From an uncultured Pelagibacteraceae bacterium (GTDB lineage Bacteria > Pseudomonadota > Alphaproteobacteria > Pelagibacterales > Pelagibacteraceae): a stretch of DNA of 64,000 nucleotides. Shown here piece after piece: positions 1 to 11,888 of this stretch. How positions within the stretch are numbered: the first letter of the stretch is position 1; every line of letters begins with the position of its first letter. The position numbers and the translations under genes are program-made. Under the pieces are notes generated by a model. It was not told where the DNA came from, did no database searches, and worked only from the letters and a program-made list of their open reading frames with translations. The stretch is from assembly GCA_902546085.1 (NCBI GenBank), contig CACCIO010000001.1:1-64000 (forward strand). The letters run 5' to 3'.

Positions 1-924
1 GCTAGGTTTGATGATCGTATTACTGGAAAAATAGACGAGTTTTCACCAAATTCAAAAAAGGTTCATATTGATATCGATCCCTCATCAATTAATAAAATTA
101 TCAAGGTAGATCTTGCAATAGTTGGAGATGTTACAAGCGTTATTGGTAAAATTAATAAAACAATTTCAAAAAGTAAAAATGGTCATAGCAAATCAAATAA
201 ATCAAATATTGCTAAATGGTGGGAACAAATAGAAAAATGGAGAGAAAAAAATTCTCTTAATTTTGTTAATAGCGATGAAAGTATAAAACCACAACACGCT
301 GTTCAAAGACTTTATGAATTAACTAAGAGTAAAGACACTTATGTTACTACTGAGGTGGGGCAACATCAAATGTGGGCAGCTCAGCATTATAAATTTAATA
401 AACCAAACAGATGGATGACATCTGGTGGATTAGGTACTATGGGATATGGATTGCCAGCAGCTGTTGGAGTACAAATTGCTCATCCTGAAAAATTAGTAAT
501 TGATATTGCTGGAGAAGCTTCAGTTTTAATGACTATGCAAGAAATGTCTACAGCAGTTCAATACAATCTCCCTATTAAAATATTTATTTTAAACAATCAA
601 TATATGGGAATGGTAAGACAGTGGCAGGAATTACTGCATGAAAAAAATTATTCTGAAAGTTATTCAGAAGCATTACCAGATTTTATGAAAATGGCAGAAG
701 CTTATGGTTGCAAAGGAATTAAAGCTGACAATCCATCTGATCTTGATTATAAAATTCAAGAAATGATTGATTACGATGGACCTGTTATATTTGATTGCCA
801 TGTAGATCCTAATGAAAATTGCTTTCCAATGATCCCATCTGGAAAACCTCATAACCAAATGATCTTAGGTCCAAATGATCAAGAGAATAATAAAATTAAA
901 GGAAAAGGCAAAGCCCTAGTATAA
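1..924 (+). CDS. ilvB: acetolactate synthase large subunit (5' end outside window)
   Basis: This is the C-terminal 307 residues of the thiamine-diphosphate (ThDP) enzyme that makes acetolactate or acetohydroxybutyrate in valine, leucine and isoleucine synthesis. The frame is open from base 1. The thiamine-binding block near residues 176-205 of the fragment (QEMSTAVQ, then ILNNQYMGM) and the tail QWQELLHEKN are typical of alphaproteobacterial IlvB. It lies 5 bp upstream of ilvN, so the two subunits are co-transcribed. One oddity is that the metal-binding GD(G/A) motif reads Gly-Glu-Ala (near base 510-520), with Glu where Asp is usual. The N-terminal catalytic Glu is outside the window. The identity is secure. 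Confidence 0.95.
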   Translation, partial: ARFDDRITGKIDEFSPNSKKVHIDIDPSSINKIIKVDLAIVGDVTSVIGKINKTISKSKNGHSKSNKSNIAKWWEQIEKWREKNSLNFVNSDESIKPQHAVQRLYELTKSKDTYVTTEVGQHQMWAAQHYKFNKPNRWMTSGGLGTMGYGLPAAVGVQIAHPEKLVIDIAGEASVLMTMQEMSTAVQYNLPIKIFILNNQYMGMVRQWQELLHEKNYSESYSEALPDFMKMAEAYGCKGIKADNPSDLDYKIQEMIDYDGPVIFDCHVDPNENCFPMIPSGKPHNQMILGPNDQENNKIKGKGKALV

Positions 925-929
925 TAATA

Positions 930-1478
930 ATGCCTAAATCAAAGTCAGCTTACAGTATTCCTACAAAAAAACAAAAATCTGAGACTTATATTTTCGTTGT
1001 TTGGGTTGATAATGAAGCTGGGGTTCTTGCGAGAGTAGTCGGACTATTTTCAGGAAGGGGATATAATATTGAGTCATTAGCTGTAGCTGAAGTTGATGCT
1101 ATAAAAAATATTTCAAGAATAACAATTGTTACTACTGGAACACCTCAAGTAATAGATCAAATTAAACTACAGTTAACAAAGCTAGTGCCAGTTCATAAGG
1201 TTGCTGAATTTAAAAGAGAAGATAAAGATGTAATATTTAAAGAAATGGCTTTATTTAAAATTGTCGGTAAAAGAAATCAAATAGATAAATGTTTAAATGC
1301 TTGTAAAAAATTTAATCCAGTAATATTAGATGAAACAAAAACTTCAGCAGTAATTCAAATAACTGCTCTAAGAAGAGAAATTGATAAAATGAATAAAAAA
1401 TTAAAGCCCTTAGGACTTATTAGTACTTCGAGAACTGGGGCAGTAGCTATGACCAGAGGTGCTAAAATATTTAATTAA
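930..1478 (+). CDS. ilvN: acetolactate synthase small (regulatory) subunit
   Basis: This is the regulatory subunit that binds IlvB and confers feedback control by valine. The 182-residue length suits the long IlvN/IlvH type. An N-terminal ACT domain covers about residues 20-95 (FVVWVDNEAGVLARVVGLF, then RGYNIESLAV), followed by the C-terminal ALS_ss_C domain, which contains RREIDKMNKKLKPLG and ends in a short basic tail. It starts 5 bp after ilvB and is followed by ilvC after an 18-bp gap, the standard ilvBNC order. A valine-responsive function is inferred from the family. Confidence 0.95.
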   Translation: MPKSKSAYSIPTKKQKSETYIFVVWVDNEAGVLARVVGLFSGRGYNIESLAVAEVDAIKNISRITIVTTGTPQVIDQIKLQLTKLVPVHKVAEFKREDKDVIFKEMALFKIVGKRNQIDKCLNACKKFNPVILDETKTSAVIQITALRREIDKMNKKLKPLGLISTSRTGAVAMTRGAKIFN

Positions 1479-1496
1479 TTTAATAGGAGAAACGAT

Positions 1497-2518
<1,022 letters not shown>

Positions 2519-2600
2519 ATTTTATCAGTAAATTATTGCTACTATAATTCAATTATTTCACTTATACTTTTTTAAATAAATTTTAAAAATGAGGGGAATA

Positions 2601-4163
2601 ATGAAGACTAAAAATATAGTAAGAATACTACTGTCATTAGTTCTAGTATTCGGATTTTCTTCAGCATGGGCAAAAACTATTAAATGGTCTATGCAAGGAG
2701 ACAGTTTAACACTAGATCCACATGCACAAAATGAGGGTCCAACTACTCAAGTATCAAGACAAGTTTACGAAGCTCTAGTTCAAAGAGGCTTGGATATGAA
2801 AATAGGGCCTGCTTTAGCAACAAAATGGAAAGCTACTGATCCAAATACATGGATTTTTACTTTAAGAGAAGATGCTAAGTTTTCAGATGGCTCAGGAATG
2901 ACATCTGCAGATGTTGTTTTTAGCATATTAAGAGCTAAGCAAAGAACATCTGATTTTAAAGAATACATCAGCACAGTTTCAAATGTTGAAGCGGTTGGAG
3001 ATTACTCAGTTAAAATAACAACAAGTAAACCTAACCCTATTCTTTTAAACCAACTATCAAACATTTTTATAATGTCTAAAGCTTGGTCAGAGAAAAACTT
3101 TGCAATGTCTCCACAAAATTGGGACGCAGGACAAGAAACTTTCTCTGCTACTAATGCTATGGGAACTGGTCCTTTTAAAATAACTTTAAGAGAACCAAAT
3201 ACTAAAACAGTGTTTAAAAGAAATAAACATTGGTGGGGTGAGATGAAGGACAAAAAAGTAACTCAAATTGAATTAATGCCTATAAAAAACGCAGCTACAA
3301 GAGTTGCAGCTTTATTATCAGGTGAAATTGATATAGTTACTGATGCTCCAGTTCAAGATTTAAAAAGAATTGGATCTTCTTCAGGTCATAAAGTTGAAAG
3401 TACAGCTCAAATGAGAACAATTTTCTTAGGTATGGATCAAGCAGCTGACAAATTAAGAACTGGAAATACAGGTGATAATCCATTCAAGAAAAAAGAAGTA
3501 AGACAAGCTCTTTATCAAGCAATTGATATAGAAGCGATCAAGAAAAAAGTTATGAGAGGTCTAAGTGAACCAGCAGGAATTATAACTTTCCCAGGTGTTA
3601 ATGGATATACAACTGATCTTGATAAAAGATTACCTTACGATGTTAATGCTGCAAAAAAACTTTTAGCTGATGCGGGTTATCCTAATGGTTTTGACGTTGA
3701 ACTTAGATGTCCTAATGACAGATATGTAAATGATGAAGCAATATGTACAGCTGTTGTTGGAATGTTGGGTAAAATTGGAGTTAATGTTAACTTATTTGCT
3801 CAAACTAAAAGTAAACACTTCAAAGAGCTAAAAGATGATCAAGGTGATTTCTATATGCTAGGATGGGGTGTTCCAACTTTAGATAGTCATTATGTTTTCC
3901 ATTACCTATATGAAAGTGGTGCCAGCTGGAACAAAGTTAACTTTAGTAACGCTGATGTTGATGCTGCAATTAGGGTTATGGAAGGTGAAGTTGATTTAGA
4001 TAAAAGAAATGCTGCAATTGCAAAAGCTTGGAAAATTGTAAAAGATGATATTTCTTATCTTCCTTTACATCACCAAGTAATTTCTTGGGCATCTAAAAGC
4101 AATGTTAATGTTCCTATCAGACCGAATAACGAACCGTTATTTAGAACTGCTAGTTTTAACTAA
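2601..4163 (+). CDS. ABC transporter substrate-binding protein, peptide/opine family 5
   Basis: This is a periplasmic binding protein of the DppA/OppA family (SBP_bac_5), about 520 residues. I chose ATG 2601 because GAGGGG (2591-2596) is well spaced before it, and it begins a clear signal peptide (MKTKNIVRILLSLVLVFGFS, cleaved near AWA-K). An in-frame ATG at 2589 sits on the ribosome-binding site. Family signatures include LDPHAQNEGPT, SDGSGMTSADVVFS and VRQALYQAIDIEAI. The permease and ATPase genes of the same importer follow after a 61-bp gap that holds a strong hairpin. The ligand cannot be read from sequence; di- or oligopeptides are the default, and opines or other amines are possible. 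Confidence 0.9.
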   Translation: MKTKNIVRILLSLVLVFGFSSAWAKTIKWSMQGDSLTLDPHAQNEGPTTQVSRQVYEALVQRGLDMKIGPALATKWKATDPNTWIFTLREDAKFSDGSGMTSADVVFSILRAKQRTSDFKEYISTVSNVEAVGDYSVKITTSKPNPILLNQLSNIFIMSKAWSEKNFAMSPQNWDAGQETFSATNAMGTGPFKITLREPNTKTVFKRNKHWWGEMKDKKVTQIELMPIKNAATRVAALLSGEIDIVTDAPVQDLKRIGSSSGHKVESTAQMRTIFLGMDQAADKLRTGNTGDNPFKKKEVRQALYQAIDIEAIKKKVMRGLSEPAGIITFPGVNGYTTDLDKRLPYDVNAAKKLLADAGYPNGFDVELRCPNDRYVNDEAICTAVVGMLGKIGVNVNLFAQTKSKHFKELKDDQGDFYMLGWGVPTLDSHYVFHYLYESGASWNKVNFSNADVDAAIRVMEGEVDLDKRNAAIAKAWKIVKDDISYLPLHHQVISWASKSNVNVPIRPNNEPLFRTASFN

Positions 4164-4173
4164 ATAAAAATTA

Positions 4174-4207
4174 TTACAAGCCCTTTAAATTTTTAAAGGG
4201 CTTGTAA
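4174..4207 (+). terminator. strong hairpin between binding-protein and permease genes
   Basis: A perfect 16-bp inverted repeat (4174-4189 with 4192-4207) closes on a 2-base loop 11 bp after the binding-protein stop. No T-run follows, so it is not a textbook Rho-independent terminator. It more likely acts as a 3'-end stabiliser or partial terminator that protects the binding-protein mRNA. Confidence 0.7.
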
Positions 4208-4224
4208 GTTTAAACCTTCACAAA

Positions 4225-5208
4225 TTGATAAAATATTTTTTTAAAAGGCTGTTTCAATCTGCTTTGGTGATGTTGGTTGTCGCCTTTGTGTCTTTCTCTT
4301 TATTTAATTTTGTTGGAGATCCAATTAATAACATGGTTGGAGAAGAAACTTCTGATGAGGAAAGAGCAGAACTAAGAAAAACATTAGGCTTAATGGATCC
4401 AATTCATTTACAGTTTTCAAGATTTATAGTTAATGCTTCTAAGGGTGAATTTGGAATTTCATATCAATTAAGAAGGCCTGTTTCAGAATTAATAGTTGAA
4501 AGATTGCCTGCAACTATTGAACTAGTAGTTATTTCGGCACTAATTGCACTTGTAACAGGTACATTATTAGGAGTTTATACAGGTATAAATCGAAAAGGCT
4601 TTTTAAGTGATTTTGTCTTAGCCATCTCCTTATTGGGAGTTTCACTCCCAACATTTGTTATTGGAATATTATTTATATATTTGTTTGCGGTAATTTTAGG
4701 AATATTACCTTCTTTTGGAAGAGGAGAAGTTGTTGATTTAGGTTTTTGGACCACAGGTTTCTTAACAGCTTCAGGACTGAAAGCAATTATACTTCCTTCA
4801 GTAACATTAAGTCTTTTCCAAATGACTTATATTATCAGACTTGTGCGAGCAGAGATGATGGAAATACTACAAACAGATTATATTAAATTTGCACGTGCTA
4901 GAGGCATTAGTGAAAATAGTATCAAGTATAAACATGCATTAAAAAATGGATTGATACCAGTAATAACTATAGCAGGAATAAATATTGGAACTCTAATTGC
5001 TTTTTCAATTATTACTGAGACTGTTTTTCAATGGCCTGGTATGGGCTTTTTATTTATTCAAGCAGTCCAATTCGTCGATATACCAATTATGTCAGCTTAT
5101 TTAGTTTTTATAGCTTTTGTTTTCGTGATGATAAATTTTATAGTTGATATTCTTTATTATTTAATTGATCCAAGAATAAGAGTTAAGGGAGATGTTGCAA
5201 GTGGATAA
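4225..5208 (+). CDS. ABC transporter permease, DppB-like
   Basis: This is the first inner-membrane subunit of the peptide-type importer. At 327 residues it is normal for DppB. It starts with the usual MIKYFFKRL, here from a TTG codon; there is no alternative ATG nearby. The membrane segments include residues about 10-30, 95-120 and 135-160. The EAA cytoplasmic loop is visible as YIKFARARGISENSI. Its end overlaps the next permease gene. Use of TTG just after the hairpin at 4174-4207 suggests weaker expression than the binding protein; this is inference. Confidence 0.92.
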   Translation: MIKYFFKRLFQSALVMLVVAFVSFSLFNFVGDPINNMVGEETSDEERAELRKTLGLMDPIHLQFSRFIVNASKGEFGISYQLRRPVSELIVERLPATIELVVISALIALVTGTLLGVYTGINRKGFLSDFVLAISLLGVSLPTFVIGILFIYLFAVILGILPSFGRGEVVDLGFWTTGFLTASGLKAIILPSVTLSLFQMTYIIRLVRAEMMEILQTDYIKFARARGISENSIKYKHALKNGLIPVITIAGINIGTLIAFSIITETVFQWPGMGFLFIQAVQFVDIPIMSAYLVFIAFVFVMINFIVDILYYLIDPRIRVKGDVASG

Positions 5209-6130
5209 CAAATCACTAAACACTTGGGAAAGAATTAAAGATAGCGATGTTTATCATAGCTTCATAAATTCTCCTACTGCGATTGTATCATCTACTATTT
5301 TGTTTATAATTTTTTTCTGTTCTTTTTTTGTTGAGCTAATAACACCTTATAATCCTTTTGATCCTTCGTCTCTATCACTGATGGATGCATTCACTCCACC
5401 ATCATGGACAGAAGATGGTCTTGCTAAATTTATTTTAGGTACTGATGGACAAGGAAGAGACATGTTGTCTACAATTTTATACGGATGTAGAATTTCTCTG
5501 ATTGTAGGTTTTTCTGCAATAATCTTTAGTTTAATTCTTGGAGTTGGATTGGGATTAACAGCTGGATTTTTTGGTGGAAAATACGAAATGATAGTAATGA
5601 GATTAACAGATGTTCAGTTAACAGTACCAAGTATTTTGATGGCATTGTTGGTTGATGGAATAGCAAGAGGATTAATCTCAAGAGAGATGCATGATGAAAT
5701 GGCAATTTATGTTTTAATATTTGCTATTGGAATTTCAGAGTGGCCACAATTTGCAAGAGTTTCTAGAGCTGCAACTTTAGTAGAAAAAAATAAAGATTAT
5801 GTTTCAGCATCAACAATAATTGGGGTTTCAAATATTATTATAATGTTTAAACATATCTTGCCAAATATTTTAAGACCAGTATTAGTAATCGGAACTATTG
5901 GTTTAGCTCTTGCTATTTTAGCTGAGTCTACTTTAAGTTTTTTAGGAGTTGGTGTACCTCCAACAACACCTTCTTTGGGGACATTGATACGACTTGGTAA
6001 CGACTTTTTATTTTCAGGAGAGTGGTGGATAACTTTTTTTCCAGCAATTTTCTTAGTTATTTTAGCATTTTCAATTAATTTATTAGGGGATTGGATGAGA
6101 GATACTCTAAATCCAAAATTAAAAAAATGA
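5201..6130 (+). CDS. ABC transporter permease, DppC-like
   Basis: This is the second membrane subunit of the importer, about 309 residues. An AAGGGAG sequence at 5185-5191 is nine bases from GTG 5201 but touches the in-frame ATG at 5192, so I prefer GTG 5201; 5192 remains possible. Signatures are the N-terminal helix, the loop GTDGQGRDMLSTILYG, which is diagnostic for DppC/OppC, and the EAA-like NKDYVSASTIIGVSN. It overlaps the upstream permease by 8 bp and the ATPase gene by an ATGA. The whole set therefore looks translationally coupled. Confidence 0.92.
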   Translation: MDNKSLNTWERIKDSDVYHSFINSPTAIVSSTILFIIFFCSFFVELITPYNPFDPSSLSLMDAFTPPSWTEDGLAKFILGTDGQGRDMLSTILYGCRISLIVGFSAIIFSLILGVGLGLTAGFFGGKYEMIVMRLTDVQLTVPSILMALLVDGIARGLISREMHDEMAIYVLIFAIGISEWPQFARVSRAATLVEKNKDYVSASTIIGVSNIIIMFKHILPNILRPVLVIGTIGLALAILAESTLSFLGVGVPPTTPSLGTLIRLGNDFLFSGEWWITFFPAIFLVILAFSINLLGDWMRDTLNPKLKK

Positions 6131-7809
6131 CATTTTTAAAAATAAATAATCTTAGTGTTGATTACCAAATGAGGAAAGAAACAGTTTACGCTGCGAAAAA
6201 TGTAAATATTGAAGTTAATAAAGGAGAAATTTTAGGATTAGTTGGAGAGTCTGGATCAGGAAAAAGTACAGTAGGAAACGCTATTATAAATTTAATTGAT
6301 CAACCAGGTAAGGTATCTAGTGGGTCAGTTATTTTAGGTGATCTTAACATTCATGAAAATTCTGAAAGCATTGTTAAATACAGGGGAAATAAAATTGGAT
6401 TGATATTTCAAGATCCTCAAACTTCACTTAATCCAATTCTTACAGTGGGTGAACAGTTAATTGAAACAATTCAAACTCATCTTAAATTAAGTAAAGAAGA
6501 TGCCAAAAATAAATCTATAAATCTATTAAAAGAAGTTGGCATTAAAGATGCGGAGACAAGATTTGATAATTATCCTCACCAATTCTCAGGTGGAATGAGA
6601 CAGCGAGTAGTAATTTCTTTAGCTTTGTGTTGTGAGCCAGAATTATTAATTGCAGATGAGCCAACAACGGCATTAGATGTATCAATTCAGTCTCAGATTT
6701 TGGAACTTATTAAAAAATTAACAAAAGAAAGAAACCTCGCAGTCATCTTAATTACTCACGATATGGGGGTTATAGCTGAGACTGCAGACCGAGTTGCAGT
6801 TATGAAAAGTGGTAATTTAGTTGAAATAGGCGAAACAAAAAAAATATTAACTAATCCGCAAGAAAATTATACTAAAAGTTTAGTAACTTCAGTTCCACCA
6901 ACTAACAAAAAAATTTCAAGATTTGTAATAGTTGAAAAAGAAAACAGTGACAAAAAAGAAAATAATATCAAAATATTAAATAGATGGACAAAAAAAGAAA
7001 TAATAGATCAAGATTTAGTACAGATTAAAAATTTGAGTAAAAGTTTTGATGATAATTTTTTTACAGAAAGTTCTAAGAATTCTGTGATGGCTGTTAACGA
7101 TGTTTCTTTTGACATAAAAGAAGGTGAGTCTTTTGGCTTAGTAGGAGAAAGTGGAAGTGGAAAATCTACAATTGCAAAGATGATTGTAAATTTATTTAAA
7201 CCTACTTCTGGAGATGTCTTTTTTGACAAAGTTTGTATTACAAAAATAAGACAAAGATCAGAATTGATGGAATTTAGAAAACAAATACAAATGATATTTC
7301 AAGATCCTTATTCTTCACTAAATGGAAGATTAAAAGTAAAAGATATAATTGCAGAACCAATCACACTCCATAACCCATCTATATCAAATATAGATTTAAA
7401 TAATTATATTTTTGATTTACTTGAGTCTGTAGAATTAACTCAAAAATCTGCAGATCGATATCCACATGAATTTTCAGGAGGACAGAAACAGAGAATATCA
7501 ATCGCAAGAGCGCTTGCGACACAACCAAGACTTTTGGTTTGTGACGAACCTACATCTGCTTTGGATGTAAGTATCCAAGCCCAAATATTAAATTTACTTA
7601 AAGATCTACAAGAACAATTAAATTTAACAATTTTATTTATTAGCCACGATCTACCGGTCGTTAGACAAATGTGTGATAGAATTGCAGTCTTAAAAGATGG
7701 CAAATTGTGTGAGGTTTCAAACAGTGAGGATTTATTTTTAAAACCCAGCCATGAATATACGAAAGAGCTTTTACGATTAATGCCTAAAATTGAGTCTATT
7801 TATAATTAA
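6127..7809 (+). CDS. ABC transporter ATP-binding protein, fused DppD-DppF type
   Basis: A single 560-residue polypeptide carries both nucleotide-binding domains of the peptide importer. The Walker A motif GESGSGKST occurs at residues 40-48 and again at about 340-348. The ABC signatures are FSGGMRQR and FSGGQKQR, and the Walker B sites are LLIADEPT and LLVCDEPT. The start is ATG 6127, which shares ATGA with the stop of the permease; an upstream in-frame ATG at 6091 lies inside the permease gene. The fusion is known in alphaproteobacteria (YejF/GsiA-like). The linker of about 60 residues is lysine- and asparagine-rich. Confidence 0.93.
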   Translation: MTFLKINNLSVDYQMRKETVYAAKNVNIEVNKGEILGLVGESGSGKSTVGNAIINLIDQPGKVSSGSVILGDLNIHENSESIVKYRGNKIGLIFQDPQTSLNPILTVGEQLIETIQTHLKLSKEDAKNKSINLLKEVGIKDAETRFDNYPHQFSGGMRQRVVISLALCCEPELLIADEPTTALDVSIQSQILELIKKLTKERNLAVILITHDMGVIAETADRVAVMKSGNLVEIGETKKILTNPQENYTKSLVTSVPPTNKKISRFVIVEKENSDKKENNIKILNRWTKKEIIDQDLVQIKNLSKSFDDNFFTESSKNSVMAVNDVSFDIKEGESFGLVGESGSGKSTIAKMIVNLFKPTSGDVFFDKVCITKIRQRSELMEFRKQIQMIFQDPYSSLNGRLKVKDIIAEPITLHNPSISNIDLNNYIFDLLESVELTQKSADRYPHEFSGGQKQRISIARALATQPRLLVCDEPTSALDVSIQAQILNLLKDLQEQLNLTILFISHDLPVVRQMCDRIAVLKDGKLCEVSNSEDLFLKPSHEYTKELLRLMPKIESIYN

Positions 7810-7861
7810 TTTTTCGTAAGCTTAAAATGGTCCATTAAAGGAGATTTCTTAACTAATTATT

Positions 7862-7889
7862 TTGCAATCTCTCTCATAGATTGTATTAT
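7862..7889 (+). promoter_or_regulatory. candidate sigma-70-type promoter of leuA
   Basis: TTGCAA (7862-7867) and TATTAT (7884-7889) are separated by 16 bases and lie 22 bp before the leuA ATG. This gives a leader of about 15 bases with no room for an attenuator. It is a pattern match in AT-rich DNA only. Confidence 0.42.
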
Positions 7890-7910
7890 AGATTTTCTAA
7901 AAATTTAGTT

Positions 7911-10516
<2,606 letters not shown>

Positions 10517-10521
10517 GAAAA

Positions 10522-11370
10522 ATGGCTGCTGGCAGAGACGACTTTGTAATTGCTATTAGGTCAGCTTTTTTAAAAAAAAAAGATAAACAAAAATTTTCGT
10601 TACTCACTCTAATTTTTGTATCAATTTTTGTAATTTTCTTAAGTAATCTTAATTTTAAAGCAATTCAATTTGTTAAAGTAGGAGTCAACGAAATAATTTA
10701 TAGATCATCCCATATAGTATCAATTCCGGAAAATAAATTAAAAGAGATTACCTTTAAATTCAAATCACATATGGACTTATATGAAAGTCATGAGAAAGAA
10801 CTAATAAAAATAGAAAATTCTGAGAAACTAAAATTAAAAAATGATTTTTTAATTGCAGAAAATAAAAAGCTTAGAGAGTTACTTGATGAAAGTATAAATT
10901 CACAGGAAATATTTGCCAGAGTTTTAATTGATAAAGACAGTCCATACCTCAAATCAGTAGTTTTAAATAAAGGTACAAAAGATAAAGTGAAAATTGGAAT
11001 GGCTGTTATAGATGAGGTTTATTTGGTGGGACAAATTATTGAGGTAAATTATACCAACTCTAGAGCGTTACTTTTGTCTGACCTAAATAGCAAAATACCA
11101 TCTGTTTTAGAACCAGATGATATACAGGTTGTAGTTTCTGGAACAGGAAGTAATTTTGGAACTATCGAACATACTCAAATTGATTATAAAGATATATTTA
11201 ATAATAAAGAAATTATTGTCTACACATCTGGACTCGGGGGTCTATTTAAGCCTGGGATACCTATAGGAAAAATAGATTATAGTTCAGACGGACAAATTAA
11301 TTTTTTTTCTGACTTCACTCAGTTGAATTATGTAAAAATTGTCTCATATAAATTTGGTGGAGAAAAATAA
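10522..11370 (+). CDS. mreC: rod shape-determining protein MreC
   Basis: MreC is the periplasmic scaffold of the elongasome, bridging MreB/MreD to penicillin-binding proteins. The 282 residues comprise a cytoplasmic N-terminus, one membrane segment at about residues 25-46 (LLTLIFVSIFVIFLSNL), a coiled coil at about 75-122 rich in Lys and Glu, and the beta-domain with VLNKGTKDKVKIGMAV. It sits 5 bp after mreB and overlaps mreD by one base. Confidence 0.93.
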   Translation: MAAGRDDFVIAIRSAFLKKKDKQKFSLLTLIFVSIFVIFLSNLNFKAIQFVKVGVNEIIYRSSHIVSIPENKLKEITFKFKSHMDLYESHEKELIKIENSEKLKLKNDFLIAENKKLRELLDESINSQEIFARVLIDKDSPYLKSVVLNKGTKDKVKIGMAVIDEVYLVGQIIEVNYTNSRALLLSDLNSKIPSVLEPDDIQVVVSGTGSNFGTIEHTQIDYKDIFNNKEIIVYTSGLGGLFKPGIPIGKIDYSSDGQINFFSDFTQLNYVKIVSYKFGGEK

Positions 11371-11888
11371 TGTCATCACTAAACAAAAGTCCCTTTTTGA
11401 GAATATTTTTATCTTATCTGCCTATAATAATATTATTTTTTTCTGTATTTAATGAATTTGATTTTAATTATTTAGAACTTGATTACTTTGCTTTTAATTT
11501 TGTTCATTTGTTAATTTTTTTTTGGACTTTAAGAAACCCAGATCAATTGGGTTATCTTGCAATTTTTTTCGCAGGTATAATTAATGACGTTGTTATTGGC
11601 ATACCAATAGGAATTAGTAGTTTTTGTTATCTTATTCTTTGCTCAGTAACAGCTTATATAAGAAACATTACTTTAACTCCAAACTTCATGAAGGACTGGA
11701 TATCATTATTATTTACAATTTTATTAATAAACTCAATTCAAGTAATTATTTTGGATTTGGTCTTTTTAATTAAAGTTGATTACACTAATTATTTAATTAA
11801 TTCTGGATTTACCTTTTTATTTTATCCAATATTTTTTATATTTTTTAATTTTTTAAACGAGAAAATTTCATATCAAACAAATGATTAA
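11370..11888 (+). CDS. mreD: rod shape-determining protein MreD
   Basis: This small, very hydrophobic protein of 172 residues has about five or six membrane segments. The sequence is Phe- and Ile-rich and weakly conserved, but the position between mreC and mrdA and the motif FFAGIINDVVIGIPIGISSF (the MreD second and third helices) support the call. It starts on the TAATG overlap with mreC and overlaps mrdA by 8 bp. Confidence 0.85.
   Translation: MSSLNKSPFLRIFLSYLPIIILFFSVFNEFDFNYLELDYFAFNFVHLLIFFWTLRNPDQLGYLAIFFAGIINDVVIGIPIGISSFCYLILCSVTAYIRNITLTPNFMKDWISLLFTILLINSIQVIILDLVFLIKVDYTNYLINSGFTFLFYPIFFIFFNFLNEKISYQTND

Noticed and set aside
6091-6126. Upstream ATG 6091 as start of the fused ATPase
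   Set aside because: It lies inside the permease gene; ATG 6127 forms the normal ATGA overlap and gives the usual N-terminus.
7810-7910. Leucine attenuator or riboswitch in front of leuA
   Set aside because: No run of Leu codons in a leader frame, no stable hairpin pair, and the likely promoter leaves only about 15 bases of leader.
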